DNA of 64,000 nucleotides, from the NCBI GenBank assembly GCA_002315375.1, contig DCHR01000018.1, positions 79,129 to 143,128 on the forward strand, read 5' to 3'. A model generated the notes under the pieces. That model searched no databases. It was not told the DNA's origin and was given only the letters and a program-made list of their open reading frames with translations. The position numbers were made by a program, and so were the translations under genes. Positions within the stretch are counted from its first letter, which is position 1. Each line of letters opens with the position of its first letter. Of the stretch, positions 60,579 through 64,000 are shown one piece after another. This DNA comes from Treponema sp. UBA1747 (lineage in GTDB: Bacteria > Spirochaetota > Spirochaetia > Treponematales > Treponemataceae).

Positions 60579-62690
60579 TTAATCCTTTCTTTTAGTTTTT
60601 TCCAGTTTTTCTTCCGGAAGAATCAGTTCAACTATTGTTCCTGACGGAATGTTGTTTCTTGTGGTGAATTTCGCTTCAATCTGGTCTGCACGGTAACTCA
60701 TACTCTTCATTCCGATTCCCTGTTTCTGGGATCTGGTATTTGCAAGACCTTTCCCGTTGTCAGAAATCCTAACGATTATTTTTGACTTTTCCTTTCCGAT
60801 ATAAACTTCAGCCTCAGTTGCCTTTGCGTGTTTCATAATGTTTTGAAGGGCTTCCTGAATGATTCGGAAAATATTGATTGCCTGTGGGCGGGAAAACTGT
60901 CTGTTTTCAGGCAGATTCCAGGTGTATTTGCAGGAACATTTGGACTGACTCTGGAATGCGTTGCAAAGGTTACTTAAACTGTTTTTCATACCCAGGGAAT
61001 CCAGGTCAACAGGGAAGGAGTTATGGGCGTATTGTCTTGTAGTTTGCAGGGTGTCTGTAATTAATTCTGTCAGTTCAACCATTTGTTCCCGGGAAATCGG
61101 TTTTTCACTTGTTGAATAGCATCTGCAAAGCATGGCAAGACCTGCAAGTCTCTGACATATATCGTCATGGAGATCTGTACTGAATCTCTGACGTTCCATT
61201 TCGCTTATTTTCAGAACTTCTGCTTCTACTTCAATTCGCTTGTTGTTTTCTGCAATGAGTTCACGGGTTCTTTTAGAAACTGCCTTTTCCAGCTGTTCGG
61301 AATATTTCTGTTTCTGTTCGTTTGTCTGCAGGCGGAATATGGTTTGTGCGATATTTGTACTGATTGAACAAATATGGGGATGCATTTGTTCCGGAGCGTC
61401 ATAAATAATAAATCCTGTTTCGCCCGTTGAAGAGGTTAAAAGCTTCAGTGCAAGGGAATGTGTATGGATATTTTCAGAAAGGTCAGAAAGAAATGCTGCA
61501 AGATTTCCTTTTTTTACTTTTCCGTACTGTGTGATTCTTTCTCCATTCTGGCGTAAAAAGAGAAGGCTTGTCATGGAAAAAAGTCTGTCGATGGAGATTT
61601 TATTTTCTGTACTGATTAATGGAAACGAAAAAAGTGCAAAGTTGTCTATTCCAAGTGCTGAAAGGTTTGTGTCCAGGGCATACATTAATCCGTTTGTGTC
61701 AGTAATTGAGTTCAGCTGCTGGCCCCAGTGACTCAAAAACTTCAGCTGGTGTTCTGACTGAATGAATTTTCTCTGTATGCTTACAAGGTGTTTTTCGGAA
61801 ATTGCCTTGTTTTTGCTGGTCATTTTACATCCGCAGGATTCACGGATAATCAGTTTTGCATCTACAAAGCTTTCTTCAATTACGTTTCCGTTCAAGGCTT
61901 CCAGCATAATATCCAGGGCTTTGGATCCCATTTCTTCGAGAGGCTGATGAACTGTGGTAAAGGCCGGGATTTCCATGGCCGCCTGCGGAATATCATCAAA
62001 CCCTGTTACGGCGCAGTTTTCCCATTGGGAATGAGTGTTCTGTGATTTTAAGTATTTATTTACGCCCAGGGCCATATTGTCATTGGCACAAACAATAACA
62101 TCCGCCGGTTTGGAAGGATTTGAGGAAATGTACTGTGCCAGGACTTCTCTTGCAGCAACTTCATTGAAGTGTCCTGAGATGCAGTTATAGGTAATGTCCG
62201 GGTCTTTTTTCTGATATTTCCTGATTGAATTTTCAAAAACAGTTTTTCTTTCCATAGAATCGACCAGGTCATCCAGTCCCGTAACATACAGGAAGTTTCT
62301 GTAATGATGATCTTTTATAAGGTGATCCATAAGCCGGTTCATTGCTTTATTTGACCGGATTGATACGGATGGAATTCCCTGAATCTTCTGACCTACAGAA
62401 ACTACGGGAATGTCCGGCCATATTTTTCTGATTGAGGCTTCTGAGTGAATGGAAGGAGAGTCTGAAAAAACAGAAGAAAGGATAATAATTCCGTCAACAT
62501 TGAAAAAATCCTTTCCGGGAAGTTTTGTGATAATCGTCTGATTTAAGGAAAGCGGATTTTCATTCTGAAAGCAAATAATATCTACGTTCTTTTCCTGACA
62601 TCGTTTTTTTATTCCGGAAAAGACAGAAGTCTGATATTCTTCATCCAGAATATTCAGGATAAGACCGATTCTAATCTGTTTTTCACTCAT
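60579..62690 (-). CDS. Soluble histidine kinase with LacI-type ligand-binding input domain
   Basis: Residues about 5-290 match the sugar-binding domain of LacI/PurR repressors (IRIGLILNILDEEYQTSVFSG start; VDGIIILSS; VICANDNMALG; AVTGFDDIPQA; FTTVHQPLEEMGSKAL; ending RESCGC). There is no helix-turn-helix before it, no signal peptide and no membrane segment. A linker of about 160 residues, possibly GAF-like, leads to a coiled coil (455-495). Then come a HisKA_3 H-box, RFSTDLHDDICQRLAG (phospho-acceptor His508), an N-box in IIQEALQNIMKHAKA, and a G-box DNGKG (644-648). It should bind a cytoplasmic sugar and phosphorylate the divergent response regulator. AAGGAAG precedes the ATG. Length is 703 residues. 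The ligand is unknown. Confidence 0.9.
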   Translation of the reverse strand: MSEKQIRIGLILNILDEEYQTSVFSGIKKRCQEKNVDIICFQNENPLSLNQTIITKLPGKDFFNVDGIIILSSVFSDSPSIHSEASIRKIWPDIPVVSVGQKIQGIPSVSIRSNKAMNRLMDHLIKDHHYRNFLYVTGLDDLVDSMERKTVFENSIRKYQKKDPDITYNCISGHFNEVAAREVLAQYISSNPSKPADVIVCANDNMALGVNKYLKSQNTHSQWENCAVTGFDDIPQAAMEIPAFTTVHQPLEEMGSKALDIMLEALNGNVIEESFVDAKLIIRESCGCKMTSKNKAISEKHLVSIQRKFIQSEHQLKFLSHWGQQLNSITDTNGLMYALDTNLSALGIDNFALFSFPLISTENKISIDRLFSMTSLLFLRQNGERITQYGKVKKGNLAAFLSDLSENIHTHSLALKLLTSSTGETGFIIYDAPEQMHPHICSISTNIAQTIFRLQTNEQKQKYSEQLEKAVSKRTRELIAENNKRIEVEAEVLKISEMERQRFSTDLHDDICQRLAGLAMLCRCYSTSEKPISREQMVELTELITDTLQTTRQYAHNSFPVDLDSLGMKNSLSNLCNAFQSQSKCSCKYTWNLPENRQFSRPQAINIFRIIQEALQNIMKHAKATEAEVYIGKEKSKIIVRISDNGKGLANTRSQKQGIGMKSMSYRADQIEAKFTTRNNIPSGTIVELILPEEKLEKTKRKD

Positions 62691-62756
62691 TTTTTATTGT
62701 CTTCCTTTCAAGTCTAGGGGATTTTTCTTATAATTTAGCAACTTTATTATACCACT

Positions 62757-62766
62757 AAAACGTTTT
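62757..62766. promoter_or_regulatory. AAAACGTTTT palindrome in the two-component intergenic region
   Basis: A perfect palindrome preceded by ACT, 18 bases before the response-regulator ATG. The same TAAAACGTTTT 11-mer is found upstream of the large xylanase (36953-36963). The central CG resembles LacI-family operators. Confidence 0.5.
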
Positions 62767-62784
62767 TTGTGTTATTATACAAAT

Positions 62785-63435
62785 ATGGCAATTTCAGTAT
62801 TAATCATCGATGACCATCCTCTTTTTTCACGTGGTTTGGCACAGCTTATTGAAACTCAGAAAGAGTACAAGGTTGTTGCAATGGCACAGAACCGGAACGA
62901 AGCTCTGGAAACAATTCAGAAATATTCTCCGAACCTTGCAATTGTAGACCTGAACCTTGGACAGGAAGATGGACTTGATCTTATAAAGGACATACTTATT
63001 TATTCACCAAAAACTACAGTTCTTGTTCTTTCTATGCATGATGAACGTTATTATGCTGAACGTGCCCTGAAAGCAGGTGCAAAAGGGTACATTATGAAAG
63101 CTGAGGCTGAAACTCAGGTAATCAATGCTATTCGTACAGTAATGGATGGAAAAGTATATCTGAGTGAAAAAGAAAAAGCCCGTATCGAAGACTTCAATTC
63201 AGGAAAAGAAATGGATGAAGAAGACGGACTTTCTTCAGTATCGAACCTTTCAGACCGTCAGCTTCAGATTTTCTCCCTTATTGGAAAAGGTCTTGGAACA
63301 GTTGAAATTGCCAACAAACTGAATCTTTCAATAAAGACTATTGATACTCACAAAGAAAATATCAAGGTGAAACTTCACTGTGCTTCTTCTGCAGAACTCA
63401 GACAGATGGCTATTGAGTGGACCAGAAATAATTAA
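62785..63435 (+). CDS. NarL/LuxR-type response regulator
   Basis: DNA-binding partner of the divergent kinase. Receiver domain: acidic pair Asp9-Asp10 (LIIDDHPLFSRG), phospho-acceptor Asp55 (LAIVDLNLG), the switch Ser in VLVLSMHD and the Lys in AKGYIMKAE. The C-terminal LuxR helix-turn-helix (about 149-216) has LSDRQLQIFSLIGKGLGTVEIANKLNLSIKTIDTHKENIKVKL-type spacing. Length is 216 residues, normal. I use ATG 62785; the TTG at 62767 is upstream of TATTAT (62773-62778), which lies 6 bases before the ATG, so the mRNA may be leaderless. HisKA_3 kinases normally pair with this regulator class. Confidence 0.94.
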   Translation: MAISVLIIDDHPLFSRGLAQLIETQKEYKVVAMAQNRNEALETIQKYSPNLAIVDLNLGQEDGLDLIKDILIYSPKTTVLVLSMHDERYYAERALKAGAKGYIMKAEAETQVINAIRTVMDGKVYLSEKEKARIEDFNSGKEMDEEDGLSSVSNLSDRQLQIFSLIGKGLGTVEIANKLNLSIKTIDTHKENIKVKLHCASSAELRQMAIEWTRNN

Positions 63436-63454
63436 GAATATTTTTGTGAATAGA

Positions 63455-63485
63455 AAAAAGACTGTCTTTTCAGACAGTCTTTTTT
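63455..63485. terminator. Bidirectional terminator between the response regulator and the OmpA-like gene
   Basis: AAAAAGACTGTCT and AGACAGTCTTTTT form a 13-bp stem with a TTTC loop, with a T-run on one side and an A-run on the other. Confidence 0.92.
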
Positions 63486-63488
63486 CAT

Positions 63489-64000
63489 TTAATCCAGAAT
63501 TGTAATTTCTACACGACGGTTTTTTGCCCGTCCTTCTTCAGTGGAATTAGGCGCTACCGGTTCCCGGGAACCTTTTCCCATGGTAAAGATGTGATAGTCA
63601 TCCCGGACATTCAGACCTTTAAGGAAGTCTGCAACTGCATCTGCTCTTTCTTCAGAAAGCCGTTGTCTTGCATTTGCTGTTCCACGTTCAGCACAATGTC
63701 CCGTAATCAGCAGATCATTCTGGAACTGGAGCAGAATGCTTGCAATCTTTTTAAGTTTACTTTTTTCTGAATTTAAGAGAACAGCAGAATCCGCTTCAAA
63801 CTGGATGTTTTCAAGGCTGATTATAAGGCCTTTGTCACTCTTTTTTACAGAAACATTGTCCAGATTAAGATCTTCTACGGTTTGTCTGATTATTTTCAAG
63901 TTTTCATCGTTATTCAGACTTTTGAATTCGGTTACTTCGGCGGCTGCTTTGCCACGGAAAGTAAAAATGTCACCGGCAATCGTTTCAATAATGATTTTGA
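63489..64000 (-). CDS. OmpA-family protein, C-terminal part (runs off the window)
   Basis: The reading frame stays open to the window edge, past the apparent TTG at 63899 (upstream residues include GDIFTFRGKAAAEVTEF), so the true start lies outside. The visible part is an OmpA-type peptidoglycan-binding domain: IQFEADSAVLLNSEKSKLKKIA, ITGHCAERG, RLSEERADAVADFL and the NRRVEI end. ITGHCAERG carries a Cys where ITGHTDNRG is more usual. Probable envelope protein; the N-terminal domain is not visible. Confidence 0.88.
   Translation of the reverse strand, partial: KIIIETIAGDIFTFRGKAAAEVTEFKSLNNDENLKIIRQTVEDLNLDNVSVKKSDKGLIISLENIQFEADSAVLLNSEKSKLKKIASILLQFQNDLLITGHCAERGTANARQRLSEERADAVADFLKGLNVRDDYHIFTMGKGSREPVAPNSTEEGRAKNRRVEITILD

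Noticed and set aside
1..64000. tRNA or rRNA genes, prophage or insertion sequence genes
   Set aside because: I looked for GGTTCRA-type T-loops, rRNA signatures and transposase or integrase motifs in intergenic DNA and proteins and found none I could support.

Overview
The window reads as chromosomal DNA of a gut or rumen Treponema-like spirochaete. This is inferred from gene content and style, not from a database search. The grounds are moderate-to-low GC, many lipoproteins with spirochaete-type lipoboxes ending in Ser-Cys or Ala-Cys, OmpA/LysM envelope genes, a complete potABCD operon, and a heavy load of plant-polysaccharide enzymes. I see no tRNA, rRNA, CRISPR array, transposase or phage gene.

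Layout. 1-8.8 kb: a DEAD-box helicase with an unusual DEGD motif II, then an addB-addA recombination nuclease operon. 8.9-13.8 kb: tpiA, uxuA and two related lipoproteins; the first lipoprotein gene is bracketed by copies of a hairpin-rich intergenic repeat. 13.8-23.4 kb: a glycoside hydrolase island (GH3, GH35, GH10, GH13), also holding a palindromic MITE-like element, a manganese riboswitch with mntP, and an FtsH-like AAA protein without a protease domain. 23.5-29.3 kb: uxuB, a lipid kinase, uxaC, kdgA and kdgK, which with uxuA make a full route from glucuronate to pyruvate and glyceraldehyde-3-phosphate. 29.4-43.1 kb: phosphodiesterase, Na/Pi transporter, tyrS, infA, a DksA-like protein, a second GH10 xylanase with a carbohydrate-binding domain, and an envelope operon (lipoprotein, lytic transglycosylase, OmpA) facing a membrane/TPR gene pair. 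43.2-55.2 kb: yajC-secD-secF, ispH-queD, mrp, nadE, potABCD. 55.3-64 kb: recQ, hisHF, rplM-rpsI, recX, and a divergent two-component system.

How it fits together. A palindromic motif, ATACTAGWAT, lies upstream of uxuA, uxuB, uxaC and the 19-kb xylanase. It suggests one regulon joining xylan cleavage to glucuronate catabolism (glucuronoxylan use). A different palindrome, AAAACGTTTT, occurs both at the second xylanase and in the control region of the two-component system. That system is the most unusual item: a soluble histidine kinase whose input module is a LacI-type sugar-binding domain, divergent from a NarL/LuxR-type response regulator. A further global pattern is that many genes without a ribosome-binding site have a -10 hexamer exactly 6-9 bases before the start codon, pointing to leaderless transcripts.
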